Part shown: positions 62,807 to 64,000 of the stretch, piece by piece
Layout of the letters: each line of letters begins with the position of its first letter
Position numbering within the stretch: the stretch's first letter is position 1
Assembly (NCBI GenBank): GCA_030295235.1
Contig: AP026128.1
Span: 124,001-188,000 of the forward strand
Source of the DNA: Fistulifera solaris
Lineage: Eukaryota; Bacillariophyta; Bacillariophyceae; Naviculales; Stauroneidaceae
Direction: 5' to 3'
DNA length: 64,000 nucleotides
Program-made: the position numbers and the translations under genes
Notes under the pieces: generated by a model
The model's database searches: none
What the model was told of the DNA's origin: nothing
The model's input: only the letters and a program-made list of their open reading frames with translations

Positions 62807-64000
62807 TCAAACTGCCATCGGGCATCCTTCAGCATCCTCTATTACAAAATCTAGATCTTCATTGCCTGTATCTTGCAAGCTTCGAAAGTATATGGTGAGG
62901 AACCTAGCAGATTTGGTTGTTATTTCATCTCGAAATTGTCGAAGAGATTCGGCAGCCGCCATCAAAAAGTTAGAAATGGCTAGTGGAGGGGTATTAGTCC
63001 TCACTTCATGATGTAGAAGCCACTGCTGGGCCGATTCGACATGATTTGTTGAACAGAAACCATATAAAGGGAACTTGTTTCCAACTGGCACGCGTGATCG
63101 TTGAGCAACCACCTCCATTCGCCGACGTCTCCACTTATCTCTGTGAAGCCATTCACTTCAGCTAGATAGGTAAAATATAGGGGCTCCCACATAGATTCAT
63201 GTTGACTCGGTGTATTTCCAAACACAGTCCAATGAGTAGGATGAATTGTCCCAAGAACATAGATAACAATTCGGCGCACCGGTACTAAGAGTTTCGTTTT
63301 CTTCAATTTGTGGAAGCGCTTTGACAAGCTTCTTCGCAGCATCCAAGAAGGCGTTAACATCTGGAGCGCTTTGCATCTCGCTGGCATAAACCAAGCGACC
63401 GCTCTGCCCTCTCAGCGATCGTTGATTGATATTGAATAGATGGTAAATGTTTGAAGAATATGAATCAAGCAATACTTCACGGAAACAACCAGTCCATAAT
63501 GTTCTGCCAACGCTCGGACAGCGGCGAGAATGTGTCCTCGGTCAGTGAATACTGGAAACTCTTCGAAATTGAACCCAGCTTGATACATCATGAGAAGGAT
63601 ATATATCATCCCTTGCTTGTTTTCCGAGGGAATCAACCCAAAACCAAGTGGAATGTTACTTCCATTTCCATCGACCCCTATGATCGGGACTCCAATTCCA
63701 TCGTGTTCGGGTATACGGATGTGTGTTCCGTCTAAAAGATTGCAGGAATGCAGGCATTTCTAAAGAAGTGCGCGGCATTCTCAATGAACACAGTTGACCG
63801 AAAAAAGCATGAGTTCTGGTCAGTTTCTAAATTGACGGAGGCATTTGGATTTAGCTCGACATATTTCCGAAGATACTGGGCCAACAGCTCATTGTACATC
63901 AACAAATCCTTTCGGTAGACCTCACGGAAGTGTTTCTTGAGATTTGAATGCATTGTCGGGCCAACTTCGATGTCGAAACCCTCTTTCCTGAGGACGGCGT
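62807..64000 (-). CDS. MULE transposase, partial, in several frames
   Basis: The gene enters from the right edge. The segment before the catalytic core reads YVELNPNASVNLETDQNSC. The first Asp lies in LDGTHIRIPEHDGIGVPIIG, the second in FEEFPVFTDRGHILAAVRAL, followed by YCLIHIL, where the C-x2-H pattern of MULE transposases is recognisable. Later parts (RGQSGRLVYASEMQSAP, then NHVESAQQWLLHHEVRTN) match the region around the third acidic residue. Several frame changes split it, one at the A4 run 63733-63736 right before the first catalytic Asp. It is a plain DNA transposase; whether it is active cannot be judged because the start is missing. Confidence 0.7.

Larger units (their letters stand above)
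59125..64000 (-). mobile_element. MULE-type DNA transposon with Ulp1 protease, right end outside the window
   Basis: Read on the minus strand, the element has a transposase (right edge to about 62807), a zinc knuckle, a repeat-rich middle region and a Ulp1-like protease. Mutator-like elements that carry a C48 protease are known in plants. The left border is only estimated from the repeats near 59125, and the other end is not in the window. Several frame changes exist, some at homopolymers like those in the host genes. Confidence 0.72.

Noticed and set aside
51-63736. Programmed ribosomal frameshifting as cause of the many one-base changes
   Set aside because: No common slippery heptamer or downstream structure was seen. 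The sites differ in base and direction, and they lie in unrelated housekeeping genes.

Overview
The window looks like nuclear DNA of a diatom, most likely a pennate one. The grounds are short GT-AG introns (59-114 nt), tightly packed genes on both strands, BspA/DUF285 and PT/KAP-rich secreted proteins, and a protein-only RNase P with a signal peptide followed by a Phe, as in diatom plastid presequences. No rRNA, tRNA or CRISPR was found. The species call is inference.

Layout: 0-8 kb holds a TLC-domain membrane protein, a secreted FKBP isomerase, an AAA+ ATPase (3 exons), a two-PDZ protein and a small unknown protein. 8-14.2 kb holds a DUF924-TilS fusion, two secreted Cys-rich proteins and ribosome-biogenesis factor RLP24. 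14.5-19.4 kb is a tandem array of three M43 (pappalysin-like) secreted metallopeptidases, all with an intron inside the HExxH zinc motif. 19.8-23.2 kb is a CBM6-GH5-CBM6 protein that has lost its catalytic residues. 23.2-29.7 kb has a truncated DEAD-box helicase, a GC-rich palindrome cluster, a dynamin-like GTPase, an acidic unknown protein, a mucin-like surface protein and a LINE-like fragment. 29.9-40.8 kb has an IGHMBP2-like helicase, an SLC43-like transporter, a Pkr1-like small protein, a tail-to-tail pair of PRORP RNase P genes and prefoldin 2. 41-58 kb has a BspA-like protein, a PhyH-domain plus Tudor-like membrane protein, a DNMT3-like cytosine methyltransferase, a PPM1G-like phosphatase, aspartyl-tRNA synthetase, a disordered basic protein, a TPR-like protein and a SAC3/GANP protein. 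59-64 kb is a MULE-type DNA transposon carrying a Ulp1 (C48) protease; it runs off the right edge.

Many otherwise well-conserved genes change frame by one base, nearly always inside or next to a homopolymer (one case is an AG repeat). Conserved motifs resume at once in the new frame, so these read as consensus length errors of a long-read assembly rather than decay. Genes are therefore given across such points and marked.

Several genes share themes: RNA processing and translation (RLP24, TilS, two PRORPs, AspRS, SAC3, IGHMBP2-like), secreted or surface proteins (M43 array, GH5-like, BspA, two Cys-rich proteins, mucin-like), and genome silencing next to transposons (DNMT, MULE). Apart from the M43 array, neighbouring genes do not form an obvious pathway.
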